Assembly: GCA_965204155.1 (NCBI GenBank)
Contig: OZ241971.1
Coordinates: 4,588,001-4,652,000, forward strand
DNA length: 64,000 bases
Direction of reading: 5' to 3'
Source: UBA6522 sp965204155
Lineage (GTDB): Bacteria; Pseudomonadota; Gammaproteobacteria; Steroidobacterales; Rariloculaceae
Of this stretch, positions 9,331-17,665 are shown in pieces. The notes below the pieces were generated by a model, which ran no database searches, was not told the DNA's origin, and saw only the letters and a program-made list of their open reading frames with translations. How positions within the stretch are numbered: position 1 is the stretch's first letter; each line of letters opens with the position of its first letter. Made by a program: the position numbers and the translations under genes.

Positions 9331-10122
9331 TCAGGCACGTCGAGCGTTGAAAACAAATTCGCCCAACATGGCCCGAAGGACAACCCTCAGCCGGGCGGCC
9401 GCATCCTCGTCGTATCGCAACGTCTGCTCATCCATGTATGTGTGCTGCGCCAATTCAAGCTGAACGGCATGTACGTCGTCGCCGGGGTTGCCGTAATGAC
9501 GCGTGATGTACCCGCCCTTGAACCGGCCATTGAGGACCACCGAATAGTCGGTCGCTCTTGCCGCCCGGTACACGGACCGCTGCAAGCGCGGGTCGCAGCT
9601 TGCTCCGTCGTTGGTTCCGATGCTCAGGTCCGGCAACACGCCACGGAACAGCGCAGGGACCTCCGAGCGAATGGAATGTGCGTCCCAGAGCAACGCATAG
9701 CCGAACCGCCGACGCGCTCTTGTCAGTACGGCATCCAGCATATCGTGATATGGCTGCCAGTAGGTTCGGATTCTCCGTTGCCGTTCGCGGCTCGTGCACG
9801 AATTACCCCTGGCGTAGATGTTCGCGCCGTCGAATGTGGCTGACGGGCACAGTCCAGTCGATAACTGCCCATCGTAGAGAACCTCGTCCGACGACGGCCG
9901 GTTCAGATCAACCACATACCGGGAGAAACGCGCCGCCAGAACGCTCGCCTCAATCTGGCCGGCGAACTCGTAGAGTCGCCGCACATGCCAGTCCGTATCC
10001 GGCAGCGACCGGGCCACGTCCGACATTCGCCCTGCCATGCCCGGCGCCAGCTCGCGGCCGTCATGCGGAATACTGATCACCAGCGGCGAGTCCGCTTGCT
10101 CGAAACAGAACGTTTCCGTCAC
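9331..10122 (-). CDS. hutG: N-formylglutamate deformylase (HutG)
   Basis: Hydrolyses N-formyl-L-glutamate to glutamate and formate, the last step of the five-enzyme histidine route. The 263-residue length is usual for the family. Visible motifs are the metal-site openings SIPHDGREL and DLNRP, WDAHSIRSEVP in the middle and GGYITRHYG towards the end. Its start overlaps the hutH stop by four bases (ATGA), so the two are translationally coupled. The presence of HutF in the same operon matches this HutG type rather than formiminoglutamase. It is the last gene of the hutF-hutU-hutH-hutG minus-strand operon. Confidence 0.92.
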   Translation of the reverse strand: MTETFCFEQADSPLVISIPHDGRELAPGMAGRMSDVARSLPDTDWHVRRLYEFAGQIEASVLAARFSRYVVDLNRPSSDEVLYDGQLSTGLCPSATFDGANIYARGNSCTSRERQRRIRTYWQPYHDMLDAVLTRARRRFGYALLWDAHSIRSEVPALFRGVLPDLSIGTNDGASCDPRLQRSVYRAARATDYSVVLNGRFKGGYITRHYGNPGDDVHAVQLELAQHTYMDEQTLRYDEDAAARLRVVLRAMLGEFVFNARRA

Positions 10123-11663
10123 GAGTTCATGCTGGGCAATATCGACCTGGCATCGTCGCAGAACAGACCCTTATTGACCTTCTCCGCCAGGATGTCGATT
10201 TCGACGGACAGTGACCGGTCACGGGAATAGTGTGCCGATATCGCCCTCACCTGCTTCAAGGCCCTCTCGAGCGGATCCGACGACTTGAGCGGACGGTGAA
10301 ACTCAATGCCCTGTGCGGCAGCCAGCAGTTCGATCGCAACGATGTGCGCGACGTTGTCAAGCATGTCGTGCAGCCGACGCGCCGCGAATGTCGCCATGCT
10401 GACATGATCCTCCTGGTTCGCCGAAGTTGGAATGCTGTCGACGCTGGCCGGGTGCGCGAGTGATTTGTTCTCCGACGCGAGAGCGGCGGCCGTCACTTGC
10501 GCGCCCATGAATCCGGAGCAGAGCCCGCCATCTTCGACCAGAAACGCCGGGAGATTACTCAAACTCGAATCGATCAGAAGCGCGATGCGCCGTTCGGACA
10601 ACGACCCGATTTCAGCAATGGACAGCGCGATGTAGTCGGCAACGAGCGCCACCGGCTCAGCGTGAAAATTGCCGCCCGAAAGAATCGCGTCGGTGTCGAC
10701 GAACACAAGGGGATTGTCCGTCACTCCGTTGGCTTCGATCTGAAGGACATCAGCAGCATGCCGCAGCACGCCCAGACAGGCGCCGACGACCTGCGGTTGA
10801 CAGCGAATGGAATATGGGTCCTGCACGCGACTGCAGGACAAGTGCGAAGCGCGTATTTCGCTTCCCGACATCAGTTTGCGCAACAGTGCGCCGACGTCCG
10901 ATTGCCCGGGATGTCCCCGGGCGCGGTGAACGCGTTCATCGAACGGCGTGTCGCTGCCTTTTACGGCATCAACCGACATCGCACCTGCGATCATCGAAGC
11001 AGCCAGAACGTGTTCCGCCCGAAACAGTGCGGCCAATGCCAACGCCGTAGAGACCTGTGTGCCGTTCAGAAGGGCCAGACCTTCCTTAGGGGCAAGCACC
11101 AACGGTTCAAGCCGGGCTCGCCGCACGGCTTCGGATGCCGGGACAACCTCACCGTCAATAGAAGCATCGCCCTCGCCGATCAGAGTTTCCGAAATATGAG
11201 CGAGGGGAGCAAGATCGCCTGATGCGCCGACCGAGCCCTTGGACGGCACGATCGGACAGATTCCACGGCTGATCAGATTGCAGAGAGCGTCAATCAATCG
11301 AGGACGAACGCCCGAGTACCCCCTGGCAAGCGCTGCCACTTTCATGACCATGGCAAGCCGCACAACGGCTTGCGAAAGCGGTTCGCCCACACCCGCCGCG
11401 TGGGAGCGGATCAGGTTTTTCTGCAGAGGCTCCAGCTCCGACCTGTCGATGCCGATCCTCGCCAGTTGCCCAAATCCGGTATTGACTCCATAAGCGGTGT
11501 CGCCCTGCTCCAGAAACCGGTTTACATATTCCTGTGACTTGACGACCCCGGTGCGAGCCGCCTCGCCCAGTCGAATCTGCAACGGTGCCTCCCAGACTCG
11601 CCGCAGCTCGGTCAGCGACAGAGACTGCGCATCGATTTCAAGGTCCATGGGTTCGCTGGCCAC
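10119..11663 (-). CDS. hutH: Histidine ammonia-lyase (HutH)
   Basis: Removes ammonia from L-histidine to give trans-urocanate, the first step of histidine catabolism, in the cytoplasm. The autocatalytic MIO cofactor triad A147-S148-G149 lies in SVGASGDLAPLAH, and the catalytic tyrosine is in DTAYGVNTGFG (Y59). FHRPLKSS near the C terminus and the SxxNQEDHVS segment are also typical of HutH. The length of 514 is normal. The start is GTG at 11663, with ATG 11648 as an alternative. It lies eight bases after the hutU stop and overlaps hutG by four bases. Confidence 0.95.
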   Translation of the reverse strand: MASEPMDLEIDAQSLSLTELRRVWEAPLQIRLGEAARTGVVKSQEYVNRFLEQGDTAYGVNTGFGQLARIGIDRSELEPLQKNLIRSHAAGVGEPLSQAVVRLAMVMKVAALARGYSGVRPRLIDALCNLISRGICPIVPSKGSVGASGDLAPLAHISETLIGEGDASIDGEVVPASEAVRRARLEPLVLAPKEGLALLNGTQVSTALALAALFRAEHVLAASMIAGAMSVDAVKGSDTPFDERVHRARGHPGQSDVGALLRKLMSGSEIRASHLSCSRVQDPYSIRCQPQVVGACLGVLRHAADVLQIEANGVTDNPLVFVDTDAILSGGNFHAEPVALVADYIALSIAEIGSLSERRIALLIDSSLSNLPAFLVEDGGLCSGFMGAQVTAAALASENKSLAHPASVDSIPTSANQEDHVSMATFAARRLHDMLDNVAHIVAIELLAAAQGIEFHRPLKSSDPLERALKQVRAISAHYSRDRSLSVEIDILAEKVNKGLFCDDARSILPSMNS

Positions 11664-11671
11664 GTGTATCT

Positions 11672-13333
11672 CTACCTGATCATCGGCACGTCAAGATCGT
11701 TGTCCCTGGCACAGTCGATGGCGGCTTCATATCCGGCATCCGCATGGCGCATGACGCCGGTTGCGGGATCGTTCCACAGTGCCCTGGCGATACGGCGATC
11801 GGCGTCTTTCGTGCCATCGCAGACGACGACCAGCCCGGCATGTTGCGAGTAGCCCATGCCGACGCCCCCACCGTGATGAATCGAAACCCAGGTTGCACCA
11901 CTGGCGGTATTCACCAGCGCGTTCAACAGCGGCCAGTCGGACACCGCATCCGAACCGTCGAGCATTGCTTCGGTCTCACGATTCGGGCTGGCCACCGAGC
12001 CGCTATCGAGATGGTCCCTGCCGATTGCCACCGGCGCGCTCAATTCGCCGCTTCTGACCATTTCGTTGAAGGCGAGACCCAGCTTGTCGCGCTGACCGAG
12101 CCCCACCCAGCAGATACGCGCCGGCAGACCCTGAAACCTGATCTTCTTCCGAGCGTCATCCAGCCACGCGTGCAAGTGCACATCGTCCGGAATCAGTTCC
12201 TTGACCTTGAGATCGGTCTTGTAGATATCCTCCGGATCGCCGGACAGCGCCACCCAACGAAACGGACCGACGCCCCGGCAGAACAGCGGCCGCACATAGG
12301 CCGGAACGAAACCGGGAAAGTCGAAGGCATTGCGGACGCCGTGGTCCCGTGCGACCTGGCGAATGTTGTTTCCATAGTCGAACACAGGTACGCCGGCGTG
12401 GTGGAACTCGAGCATTGCGCCCACGTGCGCTGCAATGGATTCCGTCGCTGCAGATGCGACGGCATCCGGGTCGGACTTCCGCATCTCAAGCCACTTCTCA
12501 ACGCTCCACCCGATCGGAAGGTAACCATTCGCCGGATCGTGCGCGGAGGTCTGGTCCGTCAAGGCATCCGGCCGAATGCCCCGCGCGAGCATCTCCGGTA
12601 GCAACTCCCCTGCATTGCCCATCAGTCCCACGGAAACCGCCGTTCGGTTCTCGACCGCATCTTCGATAATGGCCATCGCGTCATCGAGCGTTTCGGCCCG
12701 TCGGTCCAGGTACCCCGTCTCAAGGCGCTTGTCGATACGGTCGGACTGGCACTCGATGGCCAGAAGCGAGGCGCCCGCCATGGTCGCCGCCAGCGGCTGC
12801 GCCCCGCCCATGCCGCCCAGCCCGGCTGTCAATATCCACTTGCCGATCAGGTCGCCGGAGTGATGCTGGCGCCCCATTTCCACGAATGTTTCGTAGGTGC
12901 CCTGCACTATTCCCTGGCTGCCGATGTAGATCCACGACCCGGCCGTCATTTGCCCGAACATCATCAGACCCGCCCGGTCAAGCTCGCGAAAATGTTCCCA
13001 GTTCGCCCATGCCGGTACCAGGTTCGAATTCGCGATCAGGACCCGGGGCGCGTCCTTGTGCGTTTCAAGGACACCGACCGGCTTGCCGGACTGCACCAGG
13101 AGGGTCTCGTTGTCCCCGAGGGTCGTGAGCGTCTCGACTATGGCGTCGAAACACTCCCAGTTTCGCGCCGCCTTTCCAATCCCACCGTACACCACCAGGT
13201 CATCCGGACATTCGCCCACCCGCGGATCGAGGTTGTTCATGATCAAGCGCAACGGCGCTTCCGTGAGCCAGCTCCTGGCCCGTTTCCTGGTGCCCGTTGG
13301 TGCCTTGATGGCCCGCTTTCCTGAAGAGTGCAT
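11672..13333 (-). CDS. hutU: Urocanate hydratase (HutU)
   Basis: Adds water to urocanate to give 4-imidazolone-5-propanoate, using tightly bound NAD+ as an electrophile. The 553-residue length and the family landmarks fit: VYGGIGKAARNWECFD near the N terminus, LLVQSGKPVGV, the glycine-rich TAGLGGMGGAQP, and HHGGGVGMGYSQHAG near the end. It is the second gene of the minus-strand hut operon, about 80 bases after hutF and eight bases before hutH. The opposing + strand frames through this gene are compositional shadows. Confidence 0.96.
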   Translation of the reverse strand: MHSSGKRAIKAPTGTRKRARSWLTEAPLRLIMNNLDPRVGECPDDLVVYGGIGKAARNWECFDAIVETLTTLGDNETLLVQSGKPVGVLETHKDAPRVLIANSNLVPAWANWEHFRELDRAGLMMFGQMTAGSWIYIGSQGIVQGTYETFVEMGRQHHSGDLIGKWILTAGLGGMGGAQPLAATMAGASLLAIECQSDRIDKRLETGYLDRRAETLDDAMAIIEDAVENRTAVSVGLMGNAGELLPEMLARGIRPDALTDQTSAHDPANGYLPIGWSVEKWLEMRKSDPDAVASAATESIAAHVGAMLEFHHAGVPVFDYGNNIRQVARDHGVRNAFDFPGFVPAYVRPLFCRGVGPFRWVALSGDPEDIYKTDLKVKELIPDDVHLHAWLDDARKKIRFQGLPARICWVGLGQRDKLGLAFNEMVRSGELSAPVAIGRDHLDSGSVASPNRETEAMLDGSDAVSDWPLLNALVNTASGATWVSIHHGGGVGMGYSQHAGLVVVCDGTKDADRRIARALWNDPATGVMRHADAGYEAAIDCARDNDLDVPMIR

Positions 13334-13413
13334 CGATGGAGATTCCCTTATTCAGCCAATCGTGTGAGATTCGAATTCCCGTGGAGAGCGTATTGTCGGC
13401 CGCCCCGTCATGT

Positions 13414-14781
13414 TCAAGCCGCCGATGCCGGCCAGAGGGTACGAACGACCTCGGCGAAGCCGCGGCTCGTTTCTGAACTCGCCACGTGCACGCCGTCGAT
13501 GACTCGCCATTCGCCACCGACCATGACACGGTCGATCGGCAGCCTGGCGCCAACAAAAACGAGTGCGTCCAGCATCGTTTCCGCGTCATGACCGGCGAAC
13601 ATCGCGCTCTCGCCGTCCAGCGTGACCAGATCGGCAAACCCGCCGGCGCGCAGTTGCCCCGTACCGTGACCGCATGCGAGGCCACCTCCCTTCACGGCCT
13701 GCTCGAACAGGACTTGACCGCTGTGCTCGTCCGGACCTGCCACAACGTTTCTCGAGCAGCCGGAAAGCCGTTGCCCGTACTCCAGCCAGCGGAGTTCCTC
13801 GTACGGGTTGATCGTGATCTGGCTGTCGGAGCCGATCGCGATCCGCCCGCCCTGATCGAGCCACGACCGCAACGGAAACAATCCGTCGCCAAGATTGGCC
13901 TCCGTACTCGGGCACAGGCAGACCACCGCACCGCGTTGGCTCAATGACGCGAGCTCTTCGACGGTGATATGGGTTGCGTGGACGAGGCACCAATGGTCGG
14001 TGGGAGAAAGCTCCCCCAACAACCATTCCACCGGTCGTGCGTTGTACCTGGCGAGACACTGTTCGACTTCGGCGGGTTGTTCAGCAATGTGCATGTGCAT
14101 CGGGCATTCATCGCGCCGGCTGACATCTGCCAGGCGCCTGAGGGACGACCCGGAAACGGCGCGCAGGCTGTGGGCGCCGATCCCCACAGTGATGTTCTTG
14201 TCCGCGGTTTCGCGTGCGCATTCATAGTGATCGACGAATTCGTCCGGCGACATCGAGAATCGGAGCTGTTGCGCTGCCGGTCCGGGCCGGTCGAAACCGG
14301 CACGCTCGTACAGTACCGGCACGTAAGTCAGCCGGATGCCGGTATCCGCTGCAGCCTGCGCAATGGCTTGAAACATTGCGCAACTTCCCCGGCCACCGTT
14401 CGGCTTTCCATGCAGGTAATGAAATTCCGCGACAGACGTATAACCAACGGACAACATCTCCGAAAATGCCTGACGGGCTATTGCGGCCAGCCCCTGCGCA
14501 TCGATCGATCCGGCGAGCCGGTACATCTGCTCGCGCCAACTCCAGAACGTGTCCCGGCCGGCCGGACCTCTCTGCTCGGCATGACCGGCCAGCGCACGCT
14601 GGAACGCATGGCTGTGAGCGTTCGCGATACCCGGAATGACGACGCTCGCCACAAAATCGTCGTCCGATCCGACATTGCAGCCGGTTTCGACCGACTCGAT
14701 CCGCCCGTCTGACATGCGCAACCGGACATCATTGGCCCAGCCTGTTCGAAGGAATGCTTTTTTCGCCAGGATCGTCGTCAT
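13414..14781 (-). CDS. hutF: Formimidoylglutamate deiminase (HutF)
   Basis: Cytoplasmic amidohydrolase that deiminates N-formimidoyl-L-glutamate to N-formylglutamate, the substrate of HutG. This defines the Pseudomonas-type five-step histidine route. Motifs include GIANAHSHAFQRALAGH (HxH metal site), TEFHYLHG-like AEFHYLHGKPNGG, MHMHIAEQP, HATHITVEE and GSDSQITINP with the metal aspartate. I choose the ATG at 14781 (MTTILAKKAF): the longer frame would begin upstream of the operator palindrome and carries 24 residues with no family match. It is the first gene of the minus-strand operon and divergent from hutI, sharing the operator at 14800-14811. Confidence 0.93.
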   Translation of the reverse strand: MTTILAKKAFLRTGWANDVRLRMSDGRIESVETGCNVGSDDDFVASVVIPGIANAHSHAFQRALAGHAEQRGPAGRDTFWSWREQMYRLAGSIDAQGLAAIARQAFSEMLSVGYTSVAEFHYLHGKPNGGRGSCAMFQAIAQAAADTGIRLTYVPVLYERAGFDRPGPAAQQLRFSMSPDEFVDHYECARETADKNITVGIGAHSLRAVSGSSLRRLADVSRRDECPMHMHIAEQPAEVEQCLARYNARPVEWLLGELSPTDHWCLVHATHITVEELASLSQRGAVVCLCPSTEANLGDGLFPLRSWLDQGGRIAIGSDSQITINPYEELRWLEYGQRLSGCSRNVVAGPDEHSGQVLFEQAVKGGGLACGHGTGQLRAGGFADLVTLDGESAMFAGHDAETMLDALVFVGARLPIDRVMVGGEWRVIDGVHVASSETSRGFAEVVRTLWPASAA

Positions 14782-14799
14782 CAGACCACTTGTTCGTGG

Positions 14800-14811
14800 T
14801 TGTATATACAA
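14800..14811. promoter_or_regulatory. Putative HutC operator between hutF and hutI
   Basis: The same perfect palindrome TTGTATATACAA as at 2197-2208 sits in the short divergent gap, 19 bases from the hutF ATG and 48 bases from the hutI TTG. TGTA-N2-TACA is the known HutC half-site spacing. Placement between two divergent hut transcripts would let one repressor control both directions, with urocanate as the expected inducer by analogy with Pseudomonas. Confidence 0.8.
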
Positions 14812-14858
14812 GTTAGTCCATGCTAACGTACTTTGCAATACACGGGAGGCCAAACCGC

Positions 14859-16085
14859 TTGCCTGACTGGGATCTGCTCATCACGGATGCGAATATCGCG
14901 ACGATGCGCCCGGGCGCGGGAGCTTATGGGACGATCGAAAATGCGGCGCTCGCGGTTGCCGCGGGCCGCATAGCCTGGGTCGGCCCCATGTCCGAACTCC
15001 CCGCAGGCAGTGCTGAAGAGACCCGAAGCGCCCACGGCCGATGGCTGTCTCCTGCATTGATCGATTGCCATACGCACCTCGTATTTGCCGGCGATCGCGC
15101 GGCGGAATTCGAGCAACGACTGAACGGCGCCACCTACGAGGAGATTGCTCGCGCCGGCGGCGGAATTCGCTCGACCGTCAGCGCGACGCGCCAGGCGGAC
15201 AAGTCGCTGCTGATCGAAAACGCCCGCCCGCGAATCGAAGCGCTGGTACGGGAAGGGGTGGCAACCATCGAAATCAAGTCCGGCTATGGCCTCGATCTCG
15301 ATACCGAACTCGCCATGCTCGACGCTGCACGAACGCTTGGCGAGCAATACGATGCGGCAGTCGTCACGACGTTTCTCGGAGCCCATTCCGTCCCGGCAGA
15401 GTTCGATGGCCGCACAGACGCCTATATCGACTACCTGATTTCGGACGTACTGCCCGTTATCCACGAGCGCAGACTGGCAGATGCCGTCGACGCCTATTGC
15501 GAGAGCATTGCATTTTCAGCCGAACAGGTCGCAAGGCTCTTCGAGAGCGCGGCGGCTCTTGGCTTTCCCGTCAAGCTGCATGCCGATCAGTTGAGCGACT
15601 GCGGTGGCGCAGAGCTTGCAGCCTCATTCAACGCGCTCTCGGCGGACCATCTCGAATACGCCTCTCCAGCCGGCGTAAGGGCACTTGCCGATGCGGGATC
15701 GGTTGCCGTCCTGCTCCCCGGCCCGTTCCTGACGCTGGGCGAAGAACGCGCGCCGCCCATGGAGATGCTGCGTGAACACGGTGTTCCATTGGCAATCGCC
15801 ACAGACTGCAACCCTGGCACCTCGCCGATTTGTTCGTTGCGATTGGCCATGAAACTTGCAACCAGCCTCTTTGGGCTCACGCCCGAAGAATGCCTGGCCG
15901 GCGTTACGCGAAACGCATCCCGGGCATTGGGGCTGGCGGATGACCGCGGTACGCTTGAAGAAGGAAAACGTGCCGACATCGCCGAATGGGACATCAATCA
16001 TCCGCGGGAGCTGACCTACTGGGCCGGACTGAACCAATTGACCAAGCTGACAATAAACGGCAAGACCATGGAGAAGGATTCATGA
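14859..16085 (+). CDS. hutI: Imidazolonepropionase (HutI)
   Basis: Hydrolyses 4-imidazolone-5-propanoate to N-formimidoyl-L-glutamate, linking HutU to HutF. Metal and substrate motifs: IDCHTHLVFAGDRAAEFEQR, IEIKSGYGLD, KLHADQLSDCGGAELA and ATDCNPGTSP. I take the TTG at 14859 as start because GGGAGG lies nine bases upstream and the protein then begins LPDWDLLITDANIAT, as HutI proteins usually do. An ATG at 14820 would place the operator nine bases before the start codon. The stop overlaps the next amidohydrolase gene by four bases, so those two form a + strand operon. Confidence 0.93.
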   Translation: MPDWDLLITDANIATMRPGAGAYGTIENAALAVAAGRIAWVGPMSELPAGSAEETRSAHGRWLSPALIDCHTHLVFAGDRAAEFEQRLNGATYEEIARAGGGIRSTVSATRQADKSLLIENARPRIEALVREGVATIEIKSGYGLDLDTELAMLDAARTLGEQYDAAVVTTFLGAHSVPAEFDGRTDAYIDYLISDVLPVIHERRLADAVDAYCESIAFSAEQVARLFESAAALGFPVKLHADQLSDCGGAELAASFNALSADHLEYASPAGVRALADAGSVAVLLPGPFLTLGEERAPPMEMLREHGVPLAIATDCNPGTSPICSLRLAMKLATSLFGLTPEECLAGVTRNASRALGLADDRGTLEEGKRADIAEWDINHPRELTYWAGLNQLTKLTINGKTMEKDS

Positions 16086-17638
16086 CGGAAAACATCACGC
16101 GGAAGGAATTTCTGCGGCTGGCAGCCACTGCCACAACAGCCGCGGCTCTGGCGGGCTACGCAGACAGGGCCTCCGCTCAAGATGCGGCTCCGGACGTTGC
16201 GCCCGGGGTAGACGCAAGCCCATCAGGAACATTGATCCGGGGCGCCGACGTTCTGACGATGGACCCCACGCTGGGTGAACGGTTGGCCACGGATGTGCTG
16301 GTGGACAACGGCAGGATTGAAGCGATCGGTGCAGGCTTGTCTCCCGTCGGCGCCGAAGTGATCGATGCCGACGGAATGATCCTGATGCCGGGCATGATCG
16401 ACGGGCATCGGCACGTCTGGCAGTCCATCGGCCTGGGGCGCCTCACCAAGTTCAACCCGGGCGACTACTCGTCAAATTACATGCTCTGGAAGATGGCTGC
16501 CGTCGTCGCCATGGAACCGCAGGATCACTACATTGCCGAACTGGTCGGCGGGCTGCAGGCGATCGATTCCGGCGTCACCTCGATTCTGGACTATGCCCAC
16601 GGACAGGATTCCGAAGCCAATGCCATGGCAGCAGCCCGGGGACTCAAGGACTCCGGAATTGCCGGCTGGTTCGCCTACCAGCTGGGCATTTCGTACGCGT
16701 TCCAGCTCGGCGACACTGTATCGGGATCGGACGCGATCATGGCAATGTTTGGCATCCGTTCGAGTGAGCCCGAGTGGAATACGGCCGCGCTGCTGCAGCA
16801 GGAGCTGTTCCATGACAGTTCCGCACCACTGCAGCTCGCGCTCGGACCCGCCATGTGGGCCGGCAACCCGATGACCGAATTCAGGGATGAGTTCGCGCGC
16901 GCCCGTTCGACAGGTGTCGAAATGGTGGTCGCTCACCTGCACAAGCCTGCTCGTCCGTTTCCCGCAGGCGTTATGGGGCACAGGGATTCGGGAATACCGG
17001 ATCTTCACGACGCCGGATTGCTCGGCCCCGACTACCACGTGGCGCACGCCAATCGATTGACGTCCGAAGAGCTGGCGATGCTGCGGGAAACGGGCGGCAT
17101 GATTGCCGCGACCACCATGGGAGAGTTTCCGTACATGACGCAAGCGCATCGCGGCCCGTCGGTTCACGGCCGTGCACGGGCCGCCGGTGTGGCTGTGGGA
17201 ATCGGTACCGACGTACCGCTGGCGCTCCCTGACGATTTCTTCGAGCACGTGAGAGCGTCACTGTGGAGCCACTACCTCGCCGAAGATAGCCGACAGATCG
17301 TGCAGGATTATCGCTCGCGGGATACGTTGGATTTCGCCACCGCACTGGGTGCCCGGGCCATTCGCCTTGGCGATGAGACAGGTTCGATCACGGTCGGCAA
17401 ACGCGCCGACCTGGTCCTGCTGAATACCGATCGAATCGGCTTCGGATCGATGGGCAGTCTGGCGGACCGCGTAGTCACGTTCGCAAACTCATCGGATGTC
17501 GACAGCGTCTGGATTGCCGGGCAGGCCCGCAAGCGTCACGGACAAATGATCGGCGTGGACTGGGCGTCTCTCAAGGCGCGGCTACATGAAGCTCAGGAAC
17601 GGGTTAACCGGAAAATCGCAACGGTCAACTGGACGTAG
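16082..17638 (+). CDS. Secreted metal-dependent amidohydrolase, copy 2
   Basis: Close paralogue of the gene at 4490-6046, with the same length (518) and near-identical blocks throughout. It has the same Tat-like TRKEFLRLA export signal and the same metal motifs (GHRHVWQ, AHLHKPA, HVAHANRL, GIGTDVPL). It starts inside the end of hutI (ATGA overlap), so it is co-transcribed and coupled with a true Hut enzyme. This strengthens the link between this family and histidine-related compounds. A secreted hydrolase beside cytoplasmic Hut enzymes would act before uptake, perhaps releasing or opening an imidazole- or hydantoin-type compound. Substrate unknown; the signal could instead be inactive. Confidence 0.86.
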   Translation: MTENITRKEFLRLAATATTAAALAGYADRASAQDAAPDVAPGVDASPSGTLIRGADVLTMDPTLGERLATDVLVDNGRIEAIGAGLSPVGAEVIDADGMILMPGMIDGHRHVWQSIGLGRLTKFNPGDYSSNYMLWKMAAVVAMEPQDHYIAELVGGLQAIDSGVTSILDYAHGQDSEANAMAAARGLKDSGIAGWFAYQLGISYAFQLGDTVSGSDAIMAMFGIRSSEPEWNTAALLQQELFHDSSAPLQLALGPAMWAGNPMTEFRDEFARARSTGVEMVVAHLHKPARPFPAGVMGHRDSGIPDLHDAGLLGPDYHVAHANRLTSEELAMLRETGGMIAATTMGEFPYMTQAHRGPSVHGRARAAGVAVGIGTDVPLALPDDFFEHVRASLWSHYLAEDSRQIVQDYRSRDTLDFATALGARAIRLGDETGSITVGKRADLVLLNTDRIGFGSMGSLADRVVTFANSSDVDSVWIAGQARKRHGQMIGVDWASLKARLHEAQERVNRKIATVNWT

Positions 17639-17665
17639 GCGAGGCCGCACGAAGCTCCAGGAACG

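Noticed and set aside
11585..12601. A + strand frame of 338 codons opposite hutU
   Set aside because: No motif and unnatural composition; urocanase motifs on the minus strand are unambiguous.
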